Part shown: positions 1 through 11,170 of the stretch, in pieces | Layout: the number at the start of each line of letters is the position of its first letter | How positions within the stretch are numbered: position 1 is the first letter of the stretch | Source of the DNA: Cunninghamia lanceolata | Lineage: Eukaryota; Streptophyta; Pinopsida; Cupressales; Cupressaceae | Length of the DNA: 64,000 nt | Direction of reading: 5' to 3' | Assembly (NCBI GenBank): GCA_027924645.1 | Contig: BSBN01001752.1 | Location: 15,491,001 to 15,555,000, forward strand | Notes under the pieces: generated by a model | Databases searched by the model: none | The model's input: only the letters and a program-made list of their open reading frames with translations | Told to the model about the DNA's origin: nothing | Made by a program: the position numbers and the translations under genes

Positions 1-958
1 AATGCAACTCAACCCCTGGGCTACACTACCCTACTATTTTTGGCCACAGGTGTGTACTTACTACATGATGATCTATCAAGGGTATTAAGAGCTAGGTTGA
101 GGGTTTTTTCAACTATCAACTAGGACATTTTCATGGGTTGAGTGAGAACATGTGCCGCCTACACAAGGTGGTGAATAAATTGGAAAAAGGGTTAAAGGTA
201 AATATTTCTTTTGAGAATGAATTCAATGTCCCCATGTTGTTGTGATGAAGACCCAAAGGTGGTGGCAGTTGACTTCTCTCAGCCTATGTGGGAAGTTGGC
301 TATAAGAAATGTAAATTTACCTTGGATTAGAGGAAGAGCCTCTGTAATTTGTCATCCCACTCCATTATATTTTATGGACTGTATGTGTTTTTATGAAAAA
401 CATGGTAGATAGATTATATGGTGTGGTCATTGAATAGAAATGACATTTTTGTTATTTGTTTCCAGTTTTTTCTTCTTCCATATGGACTACTATAATCATG
501 TAGATGTCATATATCAACAATATGAATAGTTAGTTTTTTGGTTTCTATCTAGATTTGTTTTATGAAATAATGTTCAATCTGTGAGCATTAAAAAAAGTGC
601 ATGAGACTACATGGTAATCCAGTGATGAGTTGTAGTCTTAAACATGTACATATAAATGTGTAAATATGACCTCTCAATAGTATTCCTCTTGGTGACATGT
701 GGATTGATGTTCTTCACTTTGTTTGTACCTCCCCTATCCCCTAGCTAACCTTTTAAGGTCTTGCATCTTCACCAATTGCCCTATGTCAAAAATTCATTTA
801 TGTTACTTTCTAGCCCTGTTGACATGACCACCTGCATAACAAGATGGGAAATTAACTTTCCCTGAGCTCCTTTCAACCATTTCAACCATCTCGAGGCCTT
901 CAATTGAGTTCCCAGACCATCTCCAATCATCAATTTGAACACCCATTTCCTTAATTTT
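1..958. other. AT-rich region without recognisable gene
   Basis: I see no coding frame longer than about 60 codons that makes sense, no RNA gene and no clear LTR boundary. It is probably decayed repeat DNA lying upstream of, or belonging to, the gypsy remnant that follows. Confidence 0.4.
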
Positions 959-1222
959 GGGTCACCCACTTTGACTCTAGATCTCTAGGGGGTGACCCTG
1001 CCACCGAAGTGGATCCCCTGAAGTGACTTGGCCTCGTGAACTAAGTGACCTACTCTCTTTAAGTTTAATAACTTGTCTCCAAGTATTAAAGTCATCTTTA
1101 GCCCCTTAGGTCCAATCTCAACCCATGAAACCACCTATAGAACCTATTCCCAGTGGGTCACCCACTTTGACTTCTAAATATCTAAGGGGTGGCCCTACAT
1201 TTTAAGTGAATCTCTTGGGGTG
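959..1222. repeat. Direct duplication of about 68 bp (two copies)
   Basis: Two imperfect copies lie at about 959-1026 and 1155-1222. Both begin GGGTCACCCACTTTGACT and end in a GGGGTGACC- or AAGTGAC-like tail. They are about 75-80% alike by eye. This is probably a duplication within an old LTR or leader. Confidence 0.7.
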
Positions 1223-1518
1223 ACCTACCCTAGCAAACTAGGAAACCCTATCATGTTTTGACATGTGTGTTTCTCTTCATTTCGGACTCAAAATAGCTTC
1301 ATTTTTGCTTCAATTTGCATGGCGCTTCGACCCTAACTGAGCCTAATCTATTTCTAACTCATTCTAAATTCTCAATCACTCCATTCTTAGATCCCATTGA
1401 GCTATTATTATCTCAGGCCTATCCATCTCATGCTAACTCCACTGTTCCTCCAGTGATAAGCTTTCAAATCTTGTTCACTCTCTAATTAGCCCAATTCATT
1501 GTCCAATCAACATTATTA

Positions 1519-1622
1519 ACTCCCCAATCAAGAGAGTTAACTCTCCAATCAAGATAGTTAACTTTTAACTCTCCAATCAAGATAGTTAACTCTCCAATCA
1601 AGAGAGTTAACTCTCCAATCAA
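1519..1622. repeat. 21-bp tandem repeat, about five copies
   Basis: The unit CTCTCCAATCAAGAGAGTTAA is repeated about five times, with GAGAG alternating with GATAG and one short TTTTAA interruption. It lies just upstream of a TATA-like sequence. That placement resembles the enhancer-like repeats of an LTR U3 region; this role is inferred. Confidence 0.8.
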
Positions 1623-1648
1623 TTCCACCATTCATGAGCTTATCAAAC

Positions 1649-1658
1649 CTATAAATAC
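1649..1658 (+). promoter_or_regulatory. Candidate TATA box of a decayed LTR
   Basis: CTATAAATAC is followed by a C-rich stretch and lies 27 bp after the tandem repeat. It sits upstream of the gypsy gag remnant at 4.1 kb in the same orientation. The arrangement fits a U3/R boundary, but no second LTR copy was found to confirm it. Confidence 0.4.
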
Positions 1659-4076
1659 CCCCTCCTATATGCATTATGGGAGGTAAATTCATTATTGTAC
1701 ATTCATTCAAGATTTGCTATTTTCTCTCCATAGCATTTATATGCTCATTGTAGGACTTTGTGAGCCTTTTGTTTTCTTCTTAGCTTAGTTTCCCAAGCTT
1801 CAATAGCTTCATAGCATCATTATTCTCACCAGTTGCTTTCAAAATCGCAATCCATGATGATCCCATAGCATCATTGCTAAATTCATACTCAAATCCATTG
1901 CTTCTATCTTCATCCCTATTGCCAAGAGGAGGACCCCATTGCTATAGAGGAGAGGAGGTTGCCACAAAAGAAGGACTTATGATGATATGTCAAGCTCTTG
2001 TGTTGAATTCATGCCAAGTTTTTCATATGCTTAGCAGTTAATTAGATCACCAATTTTCTCTTGGGAAAGTAATATTGATTCTTGCTATTATCTTGATAAG
2101 ATTTGCATTGTTACAATAAAATTTCTCTCCATTTCCTAGCATAGTTATTATTTTCTTTCCTAGTTAAATTTCCTTAATTGCTTTAAAGGTTAGTTATTAT
2201 TTGTTTTTCATTAGTTTAGATGCAAATATCGATTCATGAAAACACAAAAACATAGGTTAAACTTTTCAAAATAAAAATCATCTTAGATTGCATTCATATT
2301 TACTTCATAGTAATTAGAACATTCAAAAATCAGAAAAAGAACAAAATATTGTTTTGCATTTATAAATAGTTGCATATATAAAAATCACAAAAACATAGAA
2401 AATAAAACAAAAAAACAAAAAGAATTTGAAAACTCATCAGTTCCATCATGAGGTCAAAAATCAAACAAAAGTGTAGCAAACCTTTGATTACAACACAAAG
2501 TCAACTCAAAGTCAAATTCAACTTAAAAGTTAACACTTGGTCAAACCTAAGTAAACGCAAAAAAACTCTCTCTCACCCAAGCATTTGATGTGCCCAGGGA
2601 TTAGAGGGGATCAAGTTAAATCTATTCTTGAAGAGATAGAGGCAATCCATCCTAGACCATAACATGCACTACAAATAGTTGAAGAACAAGAACATGCTAT
2701 TAGAGTCATTCAAGAAATGAGCAACACACAACAAGTCACTCAAGCACACAAGAACATATTAGAACGTCTTAGGATAATCAATGAACAAAATAGTCTTAGA
2801 ACTAGGTGTTGGAACCTACGAAACCCCAACATGAGCATTAATACATATTTATCCTGCAGACTAGCCAACCATCCTCTATGACATTCTACTTCCACATGAA
2901 TAGAACCAACCCTGGGTTACACCTCCACTCTATTGGCTTTTTCCATGAGAGCGAGAGTGACTTGGAGGTCACCCATTGCAAGGAGATGGTTCATGTGTGA
3001 TATTGGAGTTGACTCATTCACATTGTGAGTCACGTTTCGAAGCATACATATTTTGCTGAACCCAATGTGAAGCACAAAACCTTTTGGTTGAATTTTTTAC
3101 ATTTTCATTGCTTGATCCCACTTCCAACATTTTCTTTGTTTTCATACACTATTTACATATTCATCCCACTTTTGACACCTTTATCAAATACATATTTTTG
3201 TGAACTTGACGTGAAGAGAAAATCCTTTTATGCAATGTATTCTTTCACATTTTTACACATTTCCTCCATTCCACTTTTATCTTTTATTTTCATCTCCATT
3301 TCATTCATCCTTCAATGTTCCCTGCACTCCCAATCTAAGACAACATCATACAAAATTCAAGGGAATGTCCCCTCCAATGAAACTACAACACCTTTAGATC
3401 CAATAGCTTTGATCTAAAATTAACTAGACTCTAAAGACTCAAATTCAAAGGGCATCGAACAAGAGCCCCACAACTCCAACCAATTCAAAATATACCAAGT
3501 GAAGGTTCGGTCTAAGATCCATCAACAAGGTCAACCCATAAAAAGCCACACAAAAACAACCACACAAATGGACGATGAGGTGAGCCATCAAAAGAAGAGC
3601 TTACAAGAAGCTTGGGATACACAAAAATCCCTCTGTGTAGCACATCAAGATAAGAGATATATGACATATCAAGTGTCATTTGAAAGAAAAAATGGGGTCA
3701 CTCAAACCCCAATGTAAAGCAATCCACCGCAAGGTGGCAAAACTCAAAGAATGGAGGAAGTTGTACTCATAGACCTTATAGAAATCTTGGTCTAATAGAT
3801 CGGGACCCTTGAGGCTAGAAGTGTTGAACAATATTGTGAAAAAAAATTGAGGAAAGATCTAATGCATAAGGAAATCCTTTCATTGATAGAATCAAATCAA
3901 ACTAGGGGACAACCCAAAACTCTCCCCATCTAAACTTTCAATCATGACACAAGTAGTGAGGTATTCATGCCTCCCTTACCCTCATTATTCAACATGAAAA
4001 TTTTCTATCAATAAGGTGGGATTCCTATGACGCAAATCAACCACAAATAATCCCATCCGATTTTTAATAGATAAAC
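1659..4076 (+). other. Decayed 5' leader of the first gypsy remnant
   Basis: This stretch is AT-rich and coding sense is mostly lost. A helical, glutamate- and glutamine-rich reading is visible around 2,590-2,810, as in gag N-termini. No primer-binding site could be recognised. Confidence 0.35.
3041..3290. repeat. Direct duplication, unit about 140 bp
   Basis: The stretch from about 3,043 is repeated in degenerate form from about 3,186. Shared landmarks, in order, are ATACATATTTT, TGTGAA or CTGAA, GTGAAG, CCTTTT and a pyrimidine-rich CATTTT/CCACTTTT tail. The open frame across it is a by-product of low complexity and is not called as a gene. Confidence 0.5.
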
Positions 4077-5160
4077 ATGACACCATCCAGCTATCCAACT
4101 TTTTTAGGATATCAACAATTTGGCATACCCTTTCAACAAGCACAACAAGCTCCACTTGAAGGACTAATGTTTGGAGGATTAAGACCCTCTACACATAACT
4201 CCCTCTTAGGAACATACCTTGAGTATTTAAAGGAGCGTCTTGACTACAATATTCATCATGTCATACTACCACATCCTATCCTTGATCTTCTAAAATTTAA
4301 AGGAGAGGGTGATCCCAAATTTCATATCAAGGCCTACATCATGGTAGTGTGAGAACTCCTTCCTTGGGATGGTGTTGTAGAAAATATGTTTCCAAATACT
4401 TTGGAGGGTATCACTCTGGATTGGTACTATCAACTTCTAGAAGCATCAATCCACTCATTTAGGCAACTCATTGATCAATTTGTGGTTTCCTTTGACATGA
4501 ACAAACTGGTCAAGACATGAATATGAGAATCTTTAATGATCAAGCAAGGAAATAATGAGTTGGTTTCTCATTTTATCATGCAATGGAGGAAGGTTCTCTA
4601 TTCTTCAACTAGCGCACCAAACATGGATCATAAGGAACTTTGTGATCTCTTCTTACATGTCCTCAACAATGACATATGAGAACAAGTCCAAAAACTCCCA
4701 TTTAAATCATATGAAGAAATGCTTGAAAGTGCCCTTAGAATTGATCAAGCTACTATTGATAGTGGAAGAAGGGAGTATGATGCCAATAGAAGGTTGGTAA
4801 ACCATGATAGCAATAAAAAATCCTTGACAAACAATCAAAACATATATGGGTCAATAGACACTTCACCATCCAATTTAATAATATCCATACAAATTTGGGG
4901 AACCCAAATGTCAACAACTATCCCCCAAGAATCAACAAGCAACCATACACCAATCATAGTAAACCTCAAAATTACAATCATGATAAATACTGCTCATTTC
5001 ACAAGAGAAGGGGGCATGATATCAAATCATGTTAGGAGTACCTTCTGTTCATATCAAACCTCCCAAAAGATCAATGACAAGAATTCATGTACACATTCCC
5101 ACAAGATGAAGGAAATAGTCCCTAAATCTATCAATGTGCCTTTGATCAAAACACCTTAGG
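4077..5160 (+). pseudogene. gag: Ty3/gypsy gag, decayed
   Basis: The Gag of a Ty3/gypsy element would form the virus-like particle. The capsid core is readable: LKFKGEGDPKFHIKAYI near 4,285-4,340, then a TLDWYYQL block and FRQLIDQFV. A CCHC-type knuckle written CSFHKRRGHDIKSC lies near 4,989-5,030. Several stops and frame changes break it, so it cannot make a full protein. A protease remnant follows on the same strand, which supports gag-pol order. Lineage is probably Tat-like by its similarity in style to the gag at 56-57.5 kb. Confidence 0.8.
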
Positions 5161-5430
5161 ACTTATGGAATTAGACAAAGATCTAGATGTTTGCACTACC
5201 CAAGGAACATAACAACCAAATGACACCCATAGTGATTCAATTTTTTCTGACATGTTAGAACTTCTCAAGAGTTCTCCTATGCACAAGAATGCTCTCCTTA
5301 GTGCCCTAGATCTATCCATCTAGTTTAAAACACTCCAAATGAAAAGTGGTGTTCTTGAACATTTGATTTTGATAAGTTACCCTTAGATAATGACATAGTT
5401 AAATAAGGTGATCTCCCCCTCCACCTAATA

Positions 5431-5808
5431 GTCCAAGTTCAGGACTATTTCATTAAACGTGTAATGATTGATGATAGGTTTACAGTCAATGTAGTCTCTT
5501 TCTCTCTTCTTCAAATAATGGGTTATGACAAAACTAAAATTACACGAGAAACTTCCATCCTTAGAAATCATGATAAACCAAACATTTGAGCCATGGGTAA
5601 GGTCAATCTATAAGGCACATTAGGTCCCAAAACCATCCCAACTGAATTTCACATCATCAATGAAGAAACCACTTACAACATGATCCTAGGGAGGCCTTGG
5701 ATCCATAGGATGAGGGTCATTCCCTCAATGTTATTTCAAGAAATAAACTTATTGGACATGGGAAAAACACATGTTATTAAAGGAGACCCTAATCCTTTCA
5801 GTATTTAA
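5431..5808 (+). pseudogene. Retroviral-type aspartic protease of gypsy remnant
   Basis: The frame reads through a VNVVSFSLLQIMGY block and ends with the MILGRPWIH signature seen at the end of the protease domain in plant gypsy elements. The active site, normally DDGS or DSG in this place, appears as MIDDRFT, so the key glycine is lost and the enzyme is dead. Two internal stops are present. It lies about 270 bp after the gag remnant. Confidence 0.8.
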
Positions 5809-6236
5809 AGAATTGAACAAGTCAAAAAGAAGAGAAAGACCATGGAAACCACCAGTGACCCAAAAATTAACAATTTTGAAAATGAAGAGACATCTAAACA
5901 AATCACAAACATAGATAAGACCTCAAAATGTAGAAGGAAGGGAGAAATGGGAGAATTTCCCTTCAATTCCTATTGAGCTAGCTATGAGTATCCCTATAGT
6001 CGAGACCACCACTAAGCAAAAAGGAGAACCAAAACCCACACAAGAACTAGAAGAGTCATTAAAAATTGTTCAAACACCAACACCAATTACCCGTCAAAAG
6101 TTCAAAAGTAGTACCAAAACAAACATTGAAACCTAAAAAGAATATAAAATGATAAAGCTAGGGGGAAAACTATCAAACGATGGAAAATGTGAGTACACAA
6201 AACTACTCATTGAATTCAAATATATTTCTACACCAA
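5809..6236 (+). other. Deletion scar or linker between protease and integrase tail
   Basis: Reverse transcriptase, both RNase H domains and most of integrase, normally about 3 kb, are absent here. The 430 bp between protease and integrase tail is A-rich, lysine-coding and full of stops. An internal deletion is the simplest reading. Confidence 0.5.
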
Positions 6237-6320
6237 GTCTTTGAGTGTCCTTGCAAAGACTTTCAAGAGAAGTTTAGACCAAATTGGATGGGTCTATACA
6301 TAGTTAAGGAAGATGTTAGA
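6237..6320 (+). pseudogene. Integrase C-terminal fragment
   Basis: The frame reads EKFRPNWMGLYIVKE, matching the conserved GKF.PNW.GPYIVKE block of gypsy integrase C-termini. Only about 28 codons are recognisable. It is in the same orientation as the gag and protease remnants, and it marks the 3' end of the same element. Confidence 0.75.
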
Positions 6321-6332
6321 AATGATGCTTAC

Positions 6333-6411
6333 TGTCATGCCCACATTCATCATGTGGTCATGACACAAAAACCACATGTCATGTCCACATTTGTCATGTG
6401 GTTATGACACG
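6333..6411. repeat. Two-copy 40-bp repeat with internal hairpin
   Basis: Two copies of a unit of the form GTCATG-CCACATT-ATCATGTGG-ATGACAC sit side by side. Each can fold on itself through CCACAT/ATGTGG and GTCATG/CATGAC. The first copy begins TGTCATGCCC, which could be an LTR edge, but no partner was found. Confidence 0.6.
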
Positions 6412-8190
6412 AAACACCAAGAATTTTTTCCACCCGACTCTAAAACCCCCTCACGTGCAACATGCGCGCTCGGAGACACACACACGTAACATGGTTGTGT
6501 TCGCAACACATGTTAGGTGCATCGCACAAAGGCGAGGAATCCAGACATGAAGCGGGAAGTTGCGACACTCCTTTTACAATCCCTACAATAACGATAGGAA
6601 CTAAGGGGGGTGTGTCTCGCTAGAAGCATCGATAAGAGCGGATGGTTTCCATCCCAGAATCAACCCTAGGGATTCCTAAGTGAAGAGGTACAGTTTCAAC
6701 CTAAGTCACTAACCCTAAGTAAACTATCAACCATAAAACAACATGAAAATAAGCCACTAACACAAAGGGCTATAAAAACTAAAATAAACTAATTAAATAA
6801 ACATGTCGTTAATACTGAAACTCTCAACAACATATCGTTATTAGGGAATTAACTTCACCTAAGTTTTGGCAGCATAACACCATGACATTAACAATGTGAC
6901 AAGTAAGATAAATTAAAAATACTAATTTCACTATATACTTTTCCAAAATTTTAAAACAAAATTAAATTAATCAATCTAAAGGTAGCCCAAAGGTTCCAAC
7001 AGCTATGCAAAGCATTTAAATTAATCATATTAACTATAGGGTTTGATTAAATTAAAACAAGGAATTAAGTAACCCCGACACAATAATTCAAACAATAAAT
7101 TACCTCCACTCACTAAGTGGGATTAATATAATAAATAAGGTTTAAGTTTCAAAGCATCTTCCTAATGAATAGGGCAACACAAAACCCTAAGAAAAATACT
7201 TATAAAAGCAACTAAATTTCTCGTTGATCACAAGTCTCTAACTTTTGTTTGTCATTGGTTGCATGTTCAAATATCAAAGAGGTGGGAAAATCCCTTCCCC
7301 GAGTAGGAAGCCATTTTCCCCCAAAAGAAGTTTCACACAAAGTTTAAACATTATCGTTTTTTCTAAAATCCTTTTTGTTTCCTACAGGTTCATAGGTTTT
7401 ATTTTCTAACATATTTATATTTTTTTATGGCAAACTAACCTATAGGCTTTTATGTTTACTAACATTAACATTTGATGCACAGGTTCCAAAGATCTCCATG
7501 CTTCTTTACATTTCTAAGAGTTTATAGTTTCTTAAATATTCTATTTGATCTAACTCTATATTTCACATGGTTTTACAAACTCCATGCCCTTTTTTCCCAA
7601 AAACTATTGTTTTAAGTTTCTAAACTAAAATAGCTTTCTATTTTTTTCTTTCCACAGAGAACATAATTTGCACAGAGATATTAAAAACATATATAAATAT
7701 ACATATGACTATATATATAAAATATTGTGTATAAAGCCAAACAAAAATTACAAAGGGGGTTGTAAAAGAAACATGACAGAGGATCCAAAAAAAACACAGG
7801 GAAGATTCATAATAGAGAGGCATTTTTTTAATTATTTTTTCTTGTTTTAAAAAGGAGTAATCCGGAGGAGGTGGCAGCTGACCTGTGTGTCCGCAGCCTT
7901 CACAGGCCCGCAACACACATGTCACGACCCTGTGGAGTGGGGTGGGTAAGCCCTCCCCACAATATCGCCCTTGGGCAGCACTGTGGGGGGGCTCTTCCCC
8001 TGCCACCACTACCCAGGGCAATGTAGGGGGGAACCCTCCCCACATCTCCTTTTTTTTTAACATGTTTTTAAAAACTAAACCCTGGAACAACTCTGCCATG
8101 CGATTTAAGGTAAAATACTTTTCGTTAATAAATACTACAATAACTTTATTTTATATATATATATAACATAGGATATTATTCTATAAACTA

Positions 8191-8194
<4 letters not shown>
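6412..8194. other. Non-coding, AT-rich with a GC-rich island
   Basis: No gene is supported. A GC-rich island of about 190 bp at 7,860-8,055 gives overlapping open frames on both strands, which argues against either being real. Low-complexity TATATA runs flank it. Confidence 0.5.

Positions 8195-8262
<68 letters not shown>
8195..8262. repeat. (GT)34 microsatellite
   Basis: An uninterrupted GT run of 68 bp. On the - strand it reads as threonine-histidine codons, which explains an otherwise puzzling open frame there. Confidence 0.97.
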
Positions 8263-8265
<3 letters not shown>

Positions 8266-8865
8266 ATTTTTATAAGGATATTAAAAGGGCAAAAATAATT
8301 CTTTTCTTTTGTAACATAACAAACATAGTATAGTTTTTTGAAGCAAAATATATATATTTTTGTTTTGCTAGAACATAAAGACCATTTATTGCTTTCTTTA
8401 GTCATTTAAATATTACAAGGAGAAAGTTATATATCTTTTCTTTTGTTCTAACTCAATAGTCTAATCTATTTCATTCATCCATTAATCCAAAGCATGGAAT
8501 ACATTTTTTCTTCTTTCTTTCAAATAGTCATTGCAAATAACTATATCAAGGGCATAATGCATCCTTTAATAACAACATTTCAATGATCATGATAAAAGGC
8601 AATACTCATACTTCTTATTGATTTCTTTTGCAAGTAATGCATTTAGATAACTCAACATAAAATGAAACACCATGAAATACAAGAAGAGATTTGAACCCAA
8701 GCCTAACTCTACCCTTTTACAAGCTCATAGAGATAAGGCTTTTACATAGCCTTTACAAAGATGCAAAACTATTTTTACAAACACAAAACCTTCCAAGGAG
8801 ACTCTTCTCCTTCACCTTTTTCCTTAGCCATAGATCTTGCAATGATACAACATAAATACAATAAG
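8263..8865. other. Non-coding spacer
   Basis: AT-rich and without recognisable coding or RNA genes. It is the target sequence into which the solo LTR at 8,871 inserted. Confidence 0.5.
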
Positions 8866-8870
8866 GTTCC

Positions 8871-9961
8871 TGTTGGCAAGAGACACTATATGGATTCATG
8901 ATTGTTGTCATTGATGGCAACAAAGTTCATCCCACACATCTGCAGGACATGGTGTGTCTCTACCGGAAGTCAGAGTGAAGAATGTTGTGGTCTGGTAAAC
9001 AAGAACAGAGCTTGTGGCAAGGTCCGACAGACAGGTCCGGATCTCTCAGAGGAAGTATTTTGGTAAAGTGTGGATTTGGGGAAGTAAAGAGTACTACCTT
9101 GAGTGATAGATTCCAAGGTTTTAGCCTCCGGTGATAGATGAGGAAAAAGATATGAATAGTTGAGTACCGGATTCCTGAGTGACAGTATGAATAGAGGAAG
9201 AACTGACTGATAGAACATCAGACTATTTTCTGGATGTGTTACTGATGGTGTTAAAGGTTATGAAGGCATGAATCATGTTTGGCCGACATGATTAATGATT
9301 TCTACAAGCATATACTTGATCCGCATTAATTGATGTGCTAGGATTCAGCTGACATATCTGAATTAGTGAAAAGATTGACTATTCCGGGTGCCGACTAGAA
9401 AGGTGATGAAATTACTTGTGCGGATATATATACACAATGGATTTAGTTGTGAGATGTGTTGTGGTGGTATGTGATATGCGAATAAGAGCAGAGCAGAGCA
9501 GAAGCAATAAGAAAGATCTGGTATGTAAAAGGAAAGTACCATAAGAGAAGAGGAAAGATGAAGTGCAGTAGATCAGTGTACTGAGCCTAACTGGAACTGA
9601 ACTCTAGCATATGTGGATGCTTCCAATCAGTTCAAGTATTGTATAACATTCTTTTGTAGATAGTGTGTCTCCTTGTAGGCAGTGTGCCTCCTTTGTGAGC
9701 AGTGTGCTCGGGCAGTGAGCCCTAATTGGCAAGTGCCATTTTGTAATTCCTTATTCTTCTAATAGAGAATAATCTTTGGGTTAATCACCCCGTGGTTTTC
9801 TCCCTTAACAGGGTTTCCACGTCAAAAATACTGTGTCATGTGTTTTTCTATTTCATGGTAATGTTTGCTTGTTTGAATTAATGCTACATTGATTAATAAG
9901 AAAGTTCAGAAAGAAGAAATAATTAGGATAACTAATTCACCCCCCCTCTCAGTTATCAACA
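8871..9961 (+). mobile_element. Solo LTR A (copia-type family)
   Basis: It starts TGTTGGCAAGAGACAC and ends in CAACA, and is flanked by a perfect 5-bp duplication GTTCC at 8,866-8,870 and 9,962-9,966. It matches the LTRs of the element at 34,527-42,167: the same start, a GATATATATAC box near 9,424, the CCCCGTGGTTTT...CTTAACAGGGTTTCCACGT block near 9,790-9,820 and the ACTAATTCACCCCCCCTCTC end. No internal domain follows, so unequal recombination between two LTRs is the likely origin. Confidence 0.93.
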
Positions 9962-9966
9962 GTTCC

Positions 9967-10786
9967 AATGCCAAGGGAGTTGCTCACCTCCCATCCTAGG
10001 CTTGCTAGAAAGCCACCCCCAAGCTAGGAGGCCCACTAGGCTACCAAAGTTTCACACAACCACAAGCAAAGCACTCATCAAAAACATACCAACACCCACC
10101 CAAGGGATACCACAACACAAAATCCATAACCATGGATTTGAAACAAGGGGGAGAGAGTGGACTACTCTCCTCAAGGGGAAAGACTTCAAACACAACTTAC
10201 TTCTTTCAACACTACTCTCTCATATCTCTATTTAACCATTTTTTTCTCAATATCTAGTCATGTTATGAACTTATCCATTTTATCATTTTCATATTCATAA
10301 GGAGGGCACTCTTGCCTCTCTCACATAACTACAACCTCAAAATAAGGCCTCAAGCCAAAACAACTCCTCTCAAGGAATGAGCTTTCCCCAAGGAGGTTCT
10401 CACCTCTCTCCAAACCCCAATACAAGGAAAGCTTCTTCACACAAGTGGTGAGCATTTGCCATAAACAACCCATCCGAAAACAAGAACAACATGAAATACA
10501 CTCACAAAACATATAACTATACGCAACAACACAAAGAAAACTAATGAAAGCATGAACTAATAAGCTAATAGGCTTGAGAGTCTACCTCTCAATCTTTCCA
10601 TGGTTAGAAGGGTTGAAGAAGAGCTCCACAATAGCCTCTATCTCCAAGCTCCTATTTTTTTTCCAAGTCCAAAACCCAAAGAAAATACTCTCAACAAGAA
10701 AGGAAATGAAAAATGCAAAAACAAAGAACCCTTCTCCCTTCAACAAGAGGGAGTTAAATAGGCTTTTCCCACAAGCCTTGATGAAT
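9967..10786. other. Decayed repeat, no gene supported
   Basis: Open frames occur on both strands at 10,574-10,924 and oppose each other base for base; none resembles a known family. The style (AAGGGAGTTGCTCACCTCCC and similar) looks like part of a repeat into which solo LTR A jumped. Confidence 0.4.
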
Positions 10787-10812
10787 GAGAAGGTGACACT
10801 TGTCACCTTCTC
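10787..10812. repeat. Perfect inverted repeat, 12-bp arms
   Basis: GAGAAGGTGACA, two-base spacer CT, then the exact reverse complement. A weaker copy of the same hairpin (arms GTGACA/TGTCAC, same spacer) lies about 66 bp downstream, near 10,856-10,870. Confidence 0.95.
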
Positions 10813-10904
10813 CTTCATCCACACAACCCTCTCACAACCCCACAAGAATGAGGAGGTGACACTTGTCACTTTCCCATTCAACTATGCTACACACTCTCCC
10901 ACAA

Positions 10905-10930
10905 ATGCTCTCACACATGTGTGAGAGCAT
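10905..10930. repeat. Perfect 26-bp palindrome
   Basis: The 13-bp arm ATGCTCTCACACA is followed without spacer by its exact reverse complement. Confidence 0.95.
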
Positions 10931-10956
10931 AGGGAAGAGGTCTCACAAACGTGAAG

Positions 10957-10976
10957 GCTTTGGAAGCTTCCAAAGC
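10957..10976. repeat. Perfect 20-bp palindrome
   Basis: The 10-bp arm GCTTTGGAAG is followed without spacer by its exact reverse complement, 26 bp after the preceding palindrome. Confidence 0.95.
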
Positions 10977-11145
10977 ACTCAAAGACAAGGGTAACCTTAC
11001 CCTAGGTGAGTGGGGTTAGTTAAGTTGGGATGGTGACTTGCCACCCACCTTTCACATCTCCCAAACTCGTCACTTTACTCTAGGGGAAAGTTAAGGTGAC
11101 CATACAAGGGTTACACCAAGAGTTAACATGCTAAGAATAGCCCTA

Positions 11146-11170
11146 GACCCTAGGGGTATGACCTAGGGTC
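11146..11170. repeat. Inverted repeat, 9-bp arms
   Basis: GACCCTAGG, seven-base spacer, then CCTAGGGTC. Confidence 0.9.

Noticed and set aside
7638..8166. Opposing open frames of 153, 60 and 93 codons
   Set aside because: They overlap on both strands across a GC-rich island and show no family signature.
8181..8405. - strand open frame of 74 codons rich in Thr-His
   Set aside because: It is the translation of the GT microsatellite.
10574..10924. Open frames of 116 (+) and 99 (-) codons
   Set aside because: They mirror each other over a palindrome-rich stretch; neither resembles a protein family.
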